NCBI RefSeq assembly: GCF_000237925.1
Contig: NC_031495.1
Location: forward strand, 38,654,210 to 38,718,209
From: Schistosoma mansoni
Taxonomy: Eukaryota > Platyhelminthes > Trematoda > Strigeidida > Schistosomatidae
Length of the DNA stretch: 64,000 nt
Reading direction: 5' to 3'
Below are positions 43,736 through 55,839 of this stretch, piece by piece. How positions within the stretch are numbered: the first letter of the stretch is position 1; each line of letters opens with the position of its first letter. A model generated the notes under the pieces. It searched no databases. It worked only from the letters and a program-made list of their open reading frames with translations, and had not been told where the DNA came from. Position numbers and translations under genes: made by a program.

Positions 43736-44020
43736 CAAACGCAATGCACGCATGCACATACATAAGCGAAAATTATTGTTATGTAATGTTTTCTTACTGT
43801 ATCTCATCTTTTAAACTTGTTATACGTAATACATCTTAATTATTTGATTACATATGAACAATGAATGTAGAAAAGTTATAACCTAAGTGGTTTTGTAAAG
43901 CAAGTGCATTATTGAAAATAATTTTTTTTCTACTTTAAACCGAAGAATTATCACTAATAGACAGACACTCACATGAAGAACTCAAGAATTACTGTACTTC
44001 AGGAATGTAGATGTACCGAA
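43736..44020. other. no gene recognised
   Basis: AT-rich spacer. Confidence 0.3.
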
Positions 44021-44021
44021 T

Positions 44022-44142
44022 CAGTTGGTTGTTGCCCTTCATTCGTTGAGTTAGTGGTACTATAGATTGTCTTATTTCTTGTTGCGTTTCCTTACAATAT
44101 ATAGTACCACTAACTCAACGGATGAAGGGCAACAACCAACTG
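44022..44142. repeat. 43-bp inverted repeat (perfect-hairpin class), unexplained
   Basis: The arms 44022-44064 and 44100-44142 are reverse complements with one mismatch, around a 35-base loop. Neither arm belongs to any SINE or LINE family in the window. GATGTACCGAAT occurs directly before the left arm (near 44010) and again at about 44181. The right arm reads STTNSTDEGQQPTDFTRTNS in one frame, following a splice-acceptor-like TTTCCTTACAATATATAG. Confidence 0.85.
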
Positions 44143-44199
44143 ACTTCACAAGAACAAACAGCTTTGAAGAAACTCAGAAGATGTACCGAATGAAATTTT

Positions 44200-44935
44200 C
44201 ACTGCATTTATATAATTTTTCAATAAGATGAGCCTTATTCTATGTATTTAGTTATCAAGATCATTTAGGTAGAGAATTTGCTATATGCAAATGTTACCAT
44301 CAAAGCAATCTATACAACGTGTTTTTCTTTAAATCCCCTGACTGCTAATCTTAGATTTGCTTATTGAATACTGAATAAATGGTGACTTTGTCTACTAGTT
44401 ATTTTATTGTTTACATCGTGGAGAGCTGTTTCATCTTAGTGTAAAACTCATCAGTAGTGCATATTTCTAACAAGGAAAGGAATACAAAACGTTTAAATCT
44501 CTCTGCGAGTGCATAACCATTTAGACCATTAAGTAGGCATTCAATGATTTGTGTCTAACTTAAATGAATTCGTGATGTTATGCAATCGTATTCTAATGCT
44601 ATTTCCAGCTGGTTTCCTCCCACTCGAATTAAGTGAACTGATTGATCACATTTTACATTCTGTCTACTTTTCATTTTATTTTAATTGCTTTACAATTATT
44701 TACTTGACCTAGAAAGAAGAGGTGTATTGGATGTCATTTCTAAGCATACTGATCAATTACGACACTTTGAAATAGGCTAGTATATCTGTGTTTCGTAGTT
44801 GCATAGGTCGGTCTTAGATGCATTTTTTAAGTATTTGCCATTGTGAACTGATAATAAATAGATAGAATCAAAGTAAATGTTTGTTAGTTATAACAGTCAG
44901 CAAGCAAACAAACTGAATTTAAAAAAAGGTAATTT
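44200..44935. repeat. degenerate family A SINE in AT-rich DNA
   Basis: 44410-44600 keeps GAGAGCTGTTTCATCTTAG, AACTCATCAGTAGTGCATA and ACCATTTAGACCATTAAGT in family A order on the minus strand. The remainder is unrecognised. Confidence 0.4.
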
Positions 44936-45690
44936 TTGAGATGACGACCAGTGTATTAGTAGCCTCAGCAGCAGTAGGTCTCAATATAAACAAAGGGAAA
45001 ATCAAGACTCTCCGATACAACACAACATGCACCAATCAAATTACACTTGATGGAGAAGCTTTGGAGAGTGTGAAAACCTTTACATATCTGGGCAGCATCA
45101 TTGATGAACACAGTGGATCTGATGCAGATGTGAGGGCGAGGATCGGAAAAGCAAGAGCAGCATATTTACAACTGAAAAACATCTGAAGCTCAAAACAGTT
45201 GTCAACCAACACCAAGGTTAGAATGTTCAATACTAATGTCAAGACGATTCTACTGTATGGGGCGGAGACGTGGAGAACTACGAAAGCCATCAGCCAGAAG
45301 ATACAGGTGTTTATTAACAGTTGTCTACGCATGATACTTCGGATCCGTTGACCAGACACTATCAGCAACAAGTTACTGTGGGAGAGAACAAACCAGATTC
45401 CAGTGGAGGGAGAAATCAGGAAGAAGCGCTGTAAGTGGATAGGACACATATTGAGGAAATCACCCAACTGTGTCACAAGGCAAGCCCTCATATGGAATCC
45501 TGAAGGCCAGAGGAGAAGAGGAAGAACAAAGAACACATTACACCGAGAAATAGAGACAATATGAGAAGAATGAACAAAAGTTGGATAGAACTAGAAAGGA
45601 AGGCCCGGGACAGAGTGGGTTGGAGAATTCTGGTCGGCGGCCTATGCCCCATTGGGAGTAACAGGCATAAGCAAGTAAGTAAGTAAGAAG
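44936..45690 (+). mobile_element. 5'-truncated GTAA-tail RTE LINE
   Basis: Encodes TTSVLVASAAVGLNINKGKI, ESVKTFTYLGSIIDEHSGSD, a stop after LQLKNI (near 45186), LLYGAETWRTTKAISQKIQ, then [14 protein letters not shown]. It ends GGGAGTAACAGGCATAAGCA and (GTAA)n. Related to the copies at 21784 and 22648 but with the consensus LLYGAETW intact. Confidence 0.8.
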
Positions 45691-46245
45691 CTTTTCAGAA
45701 ACACCTATAAAAATGAAAGAATGTGTCACGTTTTGAGCAGATAATAACATATGTTACTGCCATATTTAGTATGTTTCTAAAACTTTCTAGGAAATTAACA
45801 TCATGAGAAACTTTGTTAAATAAACTCAATTTCATTTTCATACCTTAACAGTGAAGTAAAGCTTCTACACATAAATTTGCCTCTTTTCTCTGTTGTTTTA
45901 GTTCAAGTGTATAAGTAGTCTGGGATTAAAGAAATCATCTAGGAAGTTAATAACAAGCGTCCAATCAATAGACCTATCACTAATCAATATTATTCATAAT
46001 TCCAATAGACTTTTACTGTGTTGTTGTTAACTTAATTATGTTGTAATCAGTTTTCATTATCAAGCCTTCAAATGACAACAAGAATTTTCACAAATAATTC
46101 AAATAGACAACAAGTTACTAAAAGTTACTGTGTAAAAAATTCTTTGAGATTCTAGTATGAAGCCATTATTTAAAGAAATAACCTAATTAGCAAAGAAATA
46201 GTAATCTTTCAATGATTGTTATGTTATATTGAGAATTCGAGACTT
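45691..46245. other. no gene recognised
   Basis: AT-rich spacer. Confidence 0.35.
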
Positions 46246-46249
46246 CTCA

Positions 46250-46600
46250 ATAGGATGTATTTGTATTAGAAAGGTTGATGTTCACACTGCTACTCGAACC
46301 AAGTAAATATCATTTACTGAGCTATTAAATCCAAATAACTACTAGTTTGTGTCAAATAGACTGAGTTCAAGTTCTAATTTGAACATCAACACTGAGATAC
46401 AGGTACATTTAACCAATGAGTCCTAAATGAAACTAAATATACTTCCTGAATCCCATTATTAGCTACAATCCATCTATTCCATAAATACTCGTTACAAATT
46501 TGTATTACTGTGGTATCCTACAAATGATGAACATATGCAAATGAAAACTGATCAGAATTCAGTACATAATATCAATAACATGATAGCTCAAGTTCCTTCA
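46250..46600. repeat. old family B SINE
   Basis: GATGTTCACACTGCTACTCG, TTGAACATCAACACTGAGAT, AATGAGTCCTAAATGAAACT and CTGAATCCCATTATTAGCTA are recognisable. No intact core. Confidence 0.5.
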
Positions 46601-46627
46601 TCTAATAATAAAACTGATTAACGCCTG

Positions 46628-47075
46628 AATTCATTTAGTATTGTTTATTTGAATCTTCCCATTGATGTTTAGGACTGCAACTGGTCAGTCTCTAATTGGC
46701 ATATGTGCATACTGTGCGTATTGTCTCGATATGGCCTAAATACACAAGCGTGGTAAGCAAAGATGGATAGTGGCTAGCAGTGGAATCCAATTTCGACGCA
46801 CGTTTCGTCCTATTTGGGACTCGTCAGCTGGATGTACCTGCATCTCAGACTTGTTGATGTTCACTCTGGGACTCGAACCCAGTACCTTTCGCTTCAAACG
46901 CCATCGCGTTAACCACTCGACCACTGAGTCCTGATAGCCACTTACTTGTGCAATGAGGTAAAGTTTAAATTCATTTAGTATTGTTTGTTGCAGGTACATC
47001 CAGCTGACAAGCCCCAAATATGACGAAACGCGCGTCCTGGATTTCACTGCTAGCCACTACCCACCTTTGATTAAG
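46628..47075. repeat. family B hammerhead SINE with two opposing ribozyme ends
   Basis: Order: end segment TTCATTTAGTATTGTTT (from 46629), minus-strand hammerhead (46782-46833), minus-strand tRNA-like segment (B box GGGTTCGAGTCCC, A box TGGTCGAGTGGTTAACGC, near 46860-46930), end segment again (46969), then plus-strand hammerhead remnant (46995-47055, core CTGACAA). The end segment recurs at an interval of 340 bases, close to the length of an Sm-alpha monomer. Confidence 0.75.
46782..46833 (-). ncRNA. hammerhead, core intact, helix I disturbed (family B)
   Basis: CTGACGA, GTCC/GGAC, GAAA and GUC are all present on the minus strand. A six-base insertion (GAAATT) after the cleavage site separates the helix I strands, so pairing must slip to ATCCA/TGGAT. 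Confidence 0.55.
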
Positions 47076-47630
47076 GCCTGGTTTCATTATCTCTACAAAT
47101 TAGGTTATCTAACAAAAAGTTGATTTACACCGGATGACAACAAAGTTTTTTTTTAAAAAAAAGAAAACAATTAGTCACTTAATCATTGAACTATTTCAAC
47201 AAATCACTATGATACTTTAAATCTGTCAGTCATTTTCATTTACAATTTTATCACACAAAGAAATTTCCCCTCCCTTATGTAAAGCCATATTAATGGTATC
47301 CAGTCAAATAGTAGAACATACATTTTATTGAAAGAATAAATGTTTTAATTAGTTGTTAAGTCAATCACAGGATTATTTGATTTCTTCTAATTTAAATTTT
47401 TTCATGATTTTTGCTTTTTATGATTGACTGTTACTACTTTTAGTTTATTGATTTACTGTGTGCTCCAAAGTTATTTTTTGCTGCCATATATATAGAGAGA
47501 GTTGAGTCATCTCACTTTTTCTACTTGGATATTAGGTTTTCATACACTCTCGTCTTCTTGTGTTCCTTCGTAATAGTGAATTATTATTGAAGTGTTGTGT
47601 ACAATTCGAGGTTCTATTGAGTCCATCACA
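47076..47630. other. no gene recognised
   Basis: AT-rich spacer with poly-A/T near 47145. Confidence 0.35.
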
Positions 47631-47632
47631 TA

Positions 47633-48052
47633 GTACCTAACTGCCTTCTCTTGGCGTGGGTGTTATTTACGAAATTGAGAGAATAAAAAGTGAATGTTCG
47701 GAGCTATAACCGGGTTGGTGGACACGGTGAGTACACCTAGGGGAGTTGGAAAACCCTGATTCCAAACCAATGGTGCGCATGGGCTCCAGTATCCTGAGGG
47801 AACAAATGGTGTATGAATCAATGGTTAGTCACCAGCTACCATGGGACTGCATCTCCTCACGATGCTCCACTGCCTTGTGGGTAAGACCTTTAGGTCAAAA
47901 GCTTGGGGTGTGGCTTCCTAAGAAAACCACTTGTCTCAGTTTGGGTACCTGGGAAGTATCACAGCCCTCACACAAATCAAATGAGATTTGTGTGGCGCAT
48001 ATATATCTGGTGCTCCTTTGTACCAATATTTATGTGTTCGAATAAATAAATA
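47633..48052 (+). mobile_element. family F retroposon, 5'-truncated
   Basis: Matches the last ~420 bp of the copy at 2294 (CCGGGTTGGTGGACACGG, GTATCCTGAGGGAACAAATG, GCTTGGGGTGTGGCTTCC) and ends in (AATA)n. A frame over 47746-48045 reads MENPDSKPMVRMGSSILREQ; the copy at 30691 preserves a similar reading (ENPDSKSMMNMDSRILREQM), a weak hint of coding origin. Confidence 0.6.
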
Positions 48053-48369
48053 AATCAACCTCCTTCGTATTAGAATAAGTTTAACCGCTCATCGACTAGT
48101 TGTTACTGTGGGCTCATGACTAACCCAATCTTAAGTTATAATATTAGGAAATGTTTCATTTTAATGACTATTGGTATGCTTGTTATTATGTGTACTCAAC
48201 GTTGAAGAATTTGTCGATTTAGTTTAGATTATATTGAATTCCCTCGAATTAATTATGAAATTTTTATTCTTATTATTAGGTATGTGATGACATCTGAATC
48301 GCATCAATCCAGATACAAACGTATCAAATTCATACAATATTTCAGTTGAATTCCATCTTTATAGTGAAT
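48053..48369. other. no gene recognised
   Basis: AT-rich spacer between two retroelements. Confidence 0.35.
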
Positions 48370-48500
48370 AACTCCGCCTGTAGCTCTTCTAGAGTTACTG
48401 GCGGTCCCAAGCCCGGGTAAAGGAGGAGAATTGGACATGGGGTCGGTAACCCCATCCTGTAGAAAACAACCTTGCTAAAAGAACGCTAAACAGATTAGAC
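48370..48500 (+). promoter_or_regulatory. structured 5' end of the RTE LINE
   Basis: Two hairpins can be drawn by eye: GTAGCTCT-TCT-AGAGTTAC, and in the copies at 18162 and 54346 ATGGGGT or a variant against ACCCCAT. CCCAA/TTGGG can pair around the GCCCGGG segment. In the copy at 54346 the first hairpin reads CTCC...GGGG, changed on both sides but still pairable. An RNA element (possibly a self-cleaving 5' ribozyme, as known in some RTE and R2 elements) is a hypothesis, not a finding. Confidence 0.45.
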
Positions 48501-51500
48501 AAATTAAACCATTTAAGCTTTGACTTGAGAGTTGGAGGAGGAATTATGACACCTCAGGATAAAAGCCGAAATTCTTCGGAAGTCACGAGGCCGATTCACC
48601 TTCTAACAACCAGAGCAACACTCTTTATAGGTACATGGAACGTCCAGGCAATGTGGGAGACCGAGAAGACCAGCCAAATAGCAAAGAAAATGAGGAGATA
48701 CAAATTGGCAGTAATTGGAATCAGCGAAACCCATTGGACACAAGCTGGACAGCAAAGACTAGGTACGGGAGAGATGCTGTTGTACTCCAGTCACGAAGAG
48801 TAAAATACTCCACACACTCAGGGAGTTGTTCTAATGCTGTCCAAAGAAGCACGAAATGCACTTGTAGGATGGGAATCTCATGGACCCAGAATTATCAAGC
48901 ATCATTCAAAACAAAGAAAGAGGGAATCACAATGGATGTTATCCAATGTTACGCACCCACAAATGATAGCAGCAAAGACGATAAAGATCAGTTCTATGAG
49001 AGGCTGCAATCAATCATAGCGAAATGCTCAAGAAAGGACCTCACCATCATGATGGGAGATCTAGATGCCAAAGTCAGTATGGACAACACAGGATATGAAG
49101 ATATAATTGAACGACATGGACTAGGAGAGCGAAATGAAAATGGGGAGAGATTTGCAAATATATGTGCATTCAACAAATTGGTTATAGGCGGCACAATATT
49201 TCCACACAAAGCTACATGGATCTCGCGGAACCACACCACAGAGAACCAGATAGATCATATTTGTATCAACAAAAAATGCAGAAGGACAATGGAAGATGTG
49301 AGAACCAGAAGAGTAGCTGGCATAGCTTTAGATCACCACCTGACTGTAGTTGCCAAGATGAAATTGAAGCTAAAGAAGCACTGGACAACTGGGGAAACGG
49401 CATTACAATGCTCCGATGCAACCTTCCTTCAAGATACTTAAAAACTCAAACAACTCAAGATAACTATCAACAACGCGATCCAACTTCTACAGGATCTACT
49501 GAAAGAACAAGAAACTACGATGAAGGACAACTGGAAAGAGATCAAAGAAGCGCTAACTTCAACGTGTCAGGAGGTTCTGGGTTTCAAGAAACATCATCAC
49601 AAGGAATGGATCTGTATATAAACCTTGTAAAAGATTGAAGAAAGGAAGAACAAGAAGACAGCAATTAGCAACAGTCAAACACAAGCAGAGAAACTAAAGA
49701 AAGAAGCTCAGTACACAGAACGGAACAAGCAAGTGAAGAAGAGTATTAAAGCCGACAAGCAGAAATACATAGAAGAACTAGCAACGACGGTGGAGAAAGC
49801 TGTTAGAGAGGGAAATGTGGAACAACTATATGATATAAGGAAGAAACTAGTAGGGAAATATAATAAGCAAGAGAGACCCGTCAAGGACAAAGAAAAAAAA
49901 GACAATCATGAAAGTTCAAGAACGGAGGAACAGATGGATAGAATACCTTGATGAACTCTTGAGTAAACCAGCTTCATTGAATCCACCAGACATTGAAACA
50001 ACGCACACAGACCTACCTATAGATGTCACTCCACCAACTATCTAAGAAATCAAGATGGCCATCAGACAAATCAAGAATGGGAAATCATCAAGATATAGCA
50101 ATATGCCAGATGAAGCACTGAAGTCAGAAACTGAAGTAACTGCAAACATTCTTCGCCTTCTATTCAAGAAGATTCGGGAGGAGGAACCAGTGTCAACAAC
50201 TTGTAGAGAAGGACATCTCATCAAGATTTCAAAGAAAGGAGATCCGAGTAAATGTGAAAACTACACAGGCATCACACTACTATCGGTACCAGGAAAAGTT
50301 TTCAACAGAGTGTTGCTGAACCGGATGAAAGACTCAGTAGACGCTCAACTTCGAGATCAACAGGCTGGATTTTGCAAGCATCGGTCATGCACAGACCAAA
50401 TTGCAATACTACGGATCATCGTGGAACAATCAGTTGAGTGGAACTCGTCACTATACATTGAATCGAATGATTATGAGAAAGCGTTTAACAGTGTGGATAG
50501 GAGAACGATATGGGACCTTCTTCGACACTGTGGTGTACCTGAGAAGATAGTCGACATTATTCAGAACTCATACGACGGACTACAGTGCAAAGTCGTGCAT
50601 GTAGGACAGTTGACAGATGCATTTCCAGTAAGGACCGGAGTTAGACAAGGCTCCTTACTCTCCTCCTTTCTCTTTCTTCTGGTGACTGACTGGATCACGA
50701 AGACCTTGACATCTGAGGGAAAGCTCGGAATACAATGGACATCTCAGAACCAATAAGACGATTTCGACTTTGCAGATGACCTAGCCCTCCTATCCCATAC
50801 ACACGAACAAATACAGACGAAGACAACTAATGTAGCAGTAGCCTCTGCATCAATAGGCCTCAACATACACAAAGAGAAGAGCGAAATCCTCCAATACAAC
50901 ACGGCTAACACTAACCAAATCACACTTGATGGCGAAACCCTGGAAGAGGTGGAAACATTCACATACCTGGGACGTATCGTCGATGAGCCAGGAGGATCCA
51001 ACGCAGAAGTAAGGGCCAGGATTGGCATAGAAAGGACCGCACTCCTACAATTGAAGAACATATGGAACTAAAAACAACTGTCAACCAATATCAAATTCAG
51101 AATCTTCAATACAAACGTCAAGACAGTTCTACCGTACGGAGCTGAAACGTGAGGAACTACTACAACCATCGTAAAGATGGTACAAGTATTTACAATTAGT
51201 TGTCCACGCAAGATACTCAACATCCATTGGCCCGATACCATCAGCAACAGCTTGCTGTGAGAGAGGACAAACCAGATTTCAGTTGAAGAGGAAATCAGAG
51301 AAAGACGTTGGAAGTGGATAGGATATACATTGAGGAAATCACCAAACTGCATCATGAGTCAAGCCCTAACTTGGAACCCTGAAAGGGAGCAGAAAATTGC
51401 AAGACCAAAGAACCCACTGCGTTGGGAATCGAAAGAAGATATCGAAAGAATGAATAACAACTGAAAAGAACTGGAAAGGACAAGGTTGGATGGAGAGTGC

Positions 51501-51553
51501 TGGTGGTTGGCCTATGCTGCTCCATGAGGGGTAACAGACGTAAGTAAGTAAGC
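48370..51553 (+). mobile_element. near full-length RTE-clade LINE with GTAA tail (decayed)
   Basis: Single-ORF type LINE, about 3.18 kb. 48370-48500: structured GC-rich 5'UTR. Endonuclease: GTWNVQ (near 48633), AVIGISETHW (near 48710), ITMDVIQCYAPTNDS (near 48927), NQIDHICI (near 49246), LDHHLTVVAKMKLKLKKHW (near 49330). Linker rich in K/E to about 50050. Reverse transcriptase: AIRQIKNGKSS (50058), GDPSKCENYTGITLLSVPGK (near 50240), DQQAGFCKHRSCTDQIA, TGVRQGSLLSSFLFLLV, FADDLALLSHTHEQ (near 50770). C-terminal: [22 protein letters not shown]. It ends GGGGTAACAGACGTAAGTAA. At least two frame changes in the endonuclease/linker, plus several stops (for example at 50754 just before the FADD motif and at 51069), make it non-functional. 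A diverged flank repeat (TTATAGTGAATA / TTACATTGAATA) may be its target duplication. Resembles schistosome SR3/Perere-3-type elements; name not verified. Confidence 0.85.
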
Positions 51554-52950
51554 TTACATTGAATAGTTTAATGAAATCATAACATAAAAATGTTGCAGAT
51601 AACGCCACCAGGTGAATGTAGGAAGTGATAATCAGGGCTTGTAAGGAACATCACGTATCTATGCTTACGTCCCATCTAAAGGTTAAACGATGGGTAAGGA
51701 ATTATGGACGAAGTGAGCTATTGGTAGGAGCCAGTTATTTACCTATTACTCAAGGCATTTTCCTATATGCTACCGTTTGATTCACAAGGGAAGTCTTATA
51801 TGTACCCATAATTTAAGCAGATTATAATTCAGTTTTGGCAGTTATTACTTCTTACTCGTTTCGGTCCTTCTATTTGGATATTGGACTCGGTATACCTTCG
51901 TAAGTGTATACCTTAACTGAATTAGATTGCAAAACAGAACAGAAAGATTGTCAGACAGTTTTTCCCACTATAATCTTTAAAAACTTTTATAAATAATATC
52001 TGATCTATCAACTGATACTCACAATACATTGAGTCTACTAAAAACCCATCTGAGAAAGTCAATTTACCTGTTTTCATGGTTCTTGACTAAAACAAGATTT
52101 AATTGAATGTTTTATACATCATTATAACGAAACGAAAATGCCAAGGCGAACGTCAGACTAGAAGAAGTATTAATAGTATCGGTGGCTATAGAAAATATTA
52201 AACATTAATTACGGGATTCAAGAAGAATGAATTCACGGGATAAAAAAAATATTAGGCAGTTTTAAACTGAAGATCTAAGTAAAGATAAAGAGTGAATGTT
52301 TCTGCACCACTATAACCAATTCTTTTCTGTGTCATACATTATCACTGACCATTGATCTAGGTAGTCTCAAGGACTTCCAACTAATTTGTCTGAAATTGCC
52401 TGCACAACTGAGTTCAACCGCTAATGGCTTTATGATTTGAATCCAACTCCTGCAATAGTCACCCATGGTTTTCTTTTAGTTTACTGATACACTGGAAATC
52501 ATTGTGTGTCAAGATGGTTGGTAGTTAGGCATACATAATACATGCCCCAACTACCTCACTCGATAATACTTCACTACTTCATCAATAGATTCTCCATCTT
52601 TATCTAGCAATCTTTTTCTAGCCTCAGTCCAACCTTAGCCTAGCCTAATCATTGATCACTTGATGATTTCAACATAGGTGAGACATAGTTTGAAGACATC
52701 TGTAGGGAAGTTTGAAGTCTTTGTTGAAACATAAGCTTTCTTGTAGACAGGAATTTATAGAAAAGAGTGTCAACTTGGATAACTAACTAGAAGTATGAAA
52801 ACCATACGATCTTTAAATATATTCATACTTTCTGAGATTATAAAATTACATTTTGTACTTTGTTCATCTCAAATATTAAAGGTGATTTTAAAGTTAGAGA
52901 TAAATGCTTGAAACTTTAAATAATGTGCAAAAATATTATAGTATTATTAG
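51554..52950. other. no gene recognised
   Basis: About 1.4 kb of AT-rich DNA without an element I can name. Confidence 0.35.
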
Positions 52951-52954
52951 TTGT

Positions 52955-53350
52955 ATAGGGACGGTTAAACCAAAAAGTGACATCCATCAATAAAGTTATC
53001 GGTTGCTGAGTTGAGGAATGTTGGTAGGGGCTGACCGACCAAGTTGGTGTCCCTTAGATTATTGTAACCACTGGTTGGAGACTGTGTCACATGGCTAGGA
53101 ATTGATCATAATGACGGTTTATCTGACCCGTTCTCAAATTCCAATAGATATTCATACATATCTTTCCACTTTGTATTTTTGAATCATACTCCCAATGTTT
53201 ATCCTTTCCTATCATCATTGTTATTACATTATTTAGATTTATTTTTCTATTCCATATGTTATTTTCATCTCGTTGTGCTAATGTTGGGTATAGCAAGTTG
53301 GGCCTGTGCATATTTATGCAAAGCTCTATGTTGATTATAACTGACTGATT
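52955..53350 (+). mobile_element. old TGAC-tail LINE 3' end
   Basis: GGGACGGTTAAACCAAAAAG corresponds to the RGGQTKTWH block. ACCACTGGTTGGAGACTGTG and TGATTATAACTGACTGAT mark the end. Strongly diverged and non-coding. Confidence 0.55.
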
Positions 53351-53408
53351 TATATGAGTTATATTGTTTCTAAATGTCTAATAATGAATAGATTAATTAT
53401 TACGATGG

Positions 53409-53897
53409 TGTTATATCGGGACAAGAATAGATTAATGGTAAGCGTTAGGAATTACTTATGGACTAATATTATACTTATATTCTTGTTGTATAACTATTAA
53501 GCAACTATATTATATGTATATTCATAGTCCTTTCGTTATAAACTTTCATTTGACCTATTGACTATTATCAATTTATCAGTAACAGCTTCTCACAGTCACA
53601 TCTACTTTTGGCTTGATTTTGTATAAATGTTATTTCTTATGTTATAGTGTGCTTTGGTCTGATTTGTTAGTATATAAACCCAGTATGTTCGAAATATATG
53701 ATTCATATCACGGAGGCTGAGATTGGTGTTCTGAACTTAACAGGCAGGGGTAGGTAGAAAAAGGACCAATCGGAACCCTAGGCTGCTCGTCCGGGTGTAT
53801 GCGTCATTAGTTTGGTCGTATAAGCCAGCGTATCTAAAATTGGCAATCGTATTTTGCGATAATCGTATAAGCTAAGGACGTAATAAATGGGGTGACA
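53409..53897 (+). mobile_element. candidate solo LTR (fossil), copy 3
   Basis: Begins TGTTATATCGGG and shares GTTAGTATATAAACCCAGTA, CGGAGGCTGAGATTGGTG and GGTGTTCTGAACTTAACAG with copies 1 and 2. More diverged than copy 2; the 3' end is uncertain. Confidence 0.45.
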
Positions 53898-54340
53898 CTA
53901 ACCGCTGCGTTTCCATTGCTCAACTTAGTGTATGGTATTTGGAAATTCCAGTCATTTCCCAGTGTATTAAATGGTTCAGTGTTGTATATTGGGATATATA
54001 ATTCATTTCAGCCGTTTAAAGTTATTCTCATTTGTGTTCCGTGAACACATTAGTATGGCATACCCAACATTTCGGACGAAAAGCACAAACAGATATTCAA
54101 AGTTAAGTCTTAAAATGGAATTTCTAATGAAACTTACACTCCAATATGCAGTACTCGCATACTAAATGAATGGAAAAATGACCAAGAACATTAAAAATAT
54201 TGGGGATAGCTTCATCCCTCAAAATGTTATCTTAATTTAAACTAATTTAAAAAAAATTAATTGGTATATTTAATGAGTAAATTTCTATCACTGATCAGTT
54301 GTATAAGATGAAGCAACTCTTTTGTAACTAAGTTGTGTAC
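53898..54340. other. no gene recognised
   Basis: AT-rich spacer. Confidence 0.35.
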
Positions 54341-54345
54341 TTCTA

Positions 54346-54469
54346 ACTCCGCCTGTAGCTCCTCCGGGGGTTACTGCCGGTCCCAAGCCCGGGTAAAGGA
54401 GGAGGGTTGGGCATGGAGTTAGCGACCCCATCCCGTAGAAAACCAACTCGCTAAAAAAACGTCAAGTAC
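54346..54469 (+). mobile_element. second insert of the RTE 5' end only
   Basis: About 124 bp matching only the first ~110 bases of the RTE at 48370 (AACTCCGCCTGTAGCTCC, GGTCCCAAGCCCGGGTAAAG, GCGACCCCATCCCGTAG). It is flanked by GTTGTGTACTTCTA (54332-54345) and GTTATATACTTCTA (54470-54483), a 14-bp duplication with two mismatches. It ends after the A-run at ...CGCTAAAAAAACGTC, close to where the copy at 18162 also loses the LINE. Confidence 0.7.
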
Positions 54470-54483
54470 GTTATATACTTCTA

Positions 54484-55015
54484 CTTAAAAGTACTCATCA
54501 ATAATCTCGCATGTTTTCTCATTTATTTAATTGATTTAATTTCGAAATGTTGTTGTTGCTATCTGTTATCGGCATTAGATAAGCTGATCTCAATCATCTT
54601 TTACTCAATTTACTGTCAGTATTTTATTCAATATCAAATAAAAGTTGGGATTAAAACGATTGTAGTTCTTTTTGTTTCTTTAAAGCTAACAATAAATTTT
54701 AGAGGTATGACCATAACTATGGAAGAGATCATGATTGGTTTAAGTTTTATCGGAATATATCTTCAATACGTCGTATTACACATATCTTTTCGTGAAAATA
54801 ATTATTTAATTATCAGTATAGGGTTTGTAGAGATTGAAGAATTTTCATAGATTTTAAATCATGAACTGACTTAGAGTTCTAGTGAAAAATTATGACTAGT
54901 CATGACTAGTAGAGCTCAACCAAATCAAGTTTGAGAGAGTTAAATACTACAGATAATGAAAGATGACAACACAATATCTCCATATATAATCAATAAACCA
55001 TATTGAACTTTTGAC
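54484..55015. other. mostly unrecognised AT-rich DNA
   Basis: 54835-54900 has a short family A SINE end (TTTTAAATCATGAACTGACT). Otherwise nothing. Confidence 0.35.
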
Positions 55016-55017
55016 CA

Positions 55018-55115
55018 TTTTCCTATTCATAGTTGAAATCATGAGTCAATTGAAGCTAGACTACCGTTGAAAAACCTGAAAGCACTCTAGACGGCCGTTT
55101 CGTCCTACTATATGG
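55018..55115 (-). repeat. family A SINE hammerhead end fragment
   Basis: AGTTGAAATCATGAGTCAAT, CTCTAGACGGCCGTTTCGTC and then a break before CUGANGA. Truncated, with no tRNA-like part. Confidence 0.6.
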
Positions 55116-55835
55116 AGTTGAGAAATTGTCTAAATGCATTTATAAAGTTTCCTCTAAATATGAATAAGAATTTGAATGAATAAGAAAATACTCACTATAA
55201 ACAATTATCATATAATATACACAGAAAAATAAATAAACTTCTATACTTACCCAAAGGTTTCTGTATCTAGCAATAAGATTGTCTAATTTATGTATGAAAA
55301 ATAGTAACTATGTCTATAATTACATACATAAATTGTGATATATATTTATTATGAATTAACCAATAAGATTTTAGTTTATTCGCTATTTTATTGATAAATG
55401 TGCGCATATATGGGAATAACAAAATTTGATTGGTTAATTATGAATAAATTCCACCCCTTTGGATAATTTAATTTTTGGCTAAATCATATAAATCTTTAAA
55501 TTAAAAAAACAAACAAAAAAAAAGCAATCGACAAATGTCGCCAAAAATGGATTATCGCATAGTAAAAAAAAACTAAATCACTATGATGTAAATATGGATA
55601 TGTGGATATACAATTTGGAACTTTATGTTGTTAATACAGCACATTATCTGATAGTTTGAAATGATTTTTTTAAGGTTTTCTTTTTTTTTATATATATATT
55701 TCAGATCATTACTATTCTTTTTCTATCTTATTGTTTGTATAAATTGGGATCAATAAAATTCCCTTGTATAAAAATCATTTTATCCATTGAGGGATGAAAA
55801 AAAAGTCTTCAACTTTGTATCAAACAAATATTTTA
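55116..55835. other. no gene recognised
   Basis: Very AT-rich DNA with poly-A/T runs (55500-55530, 55680-55705). Confidence 0.4.
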
Positions 55836-55839
55836 TATT

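Noticed and set aside
48370-48500. HDV-like ribozyme as a firm call
   Set aside because: I could not assign all paired regions of the double pseudoknot by eye; kept only as a hypothesis.
53971-54165. 64-residue open frame as an exon
   Set aside because: Composition resembles chance translation of AT-rich DNA; no clear acceptor or donor pair.
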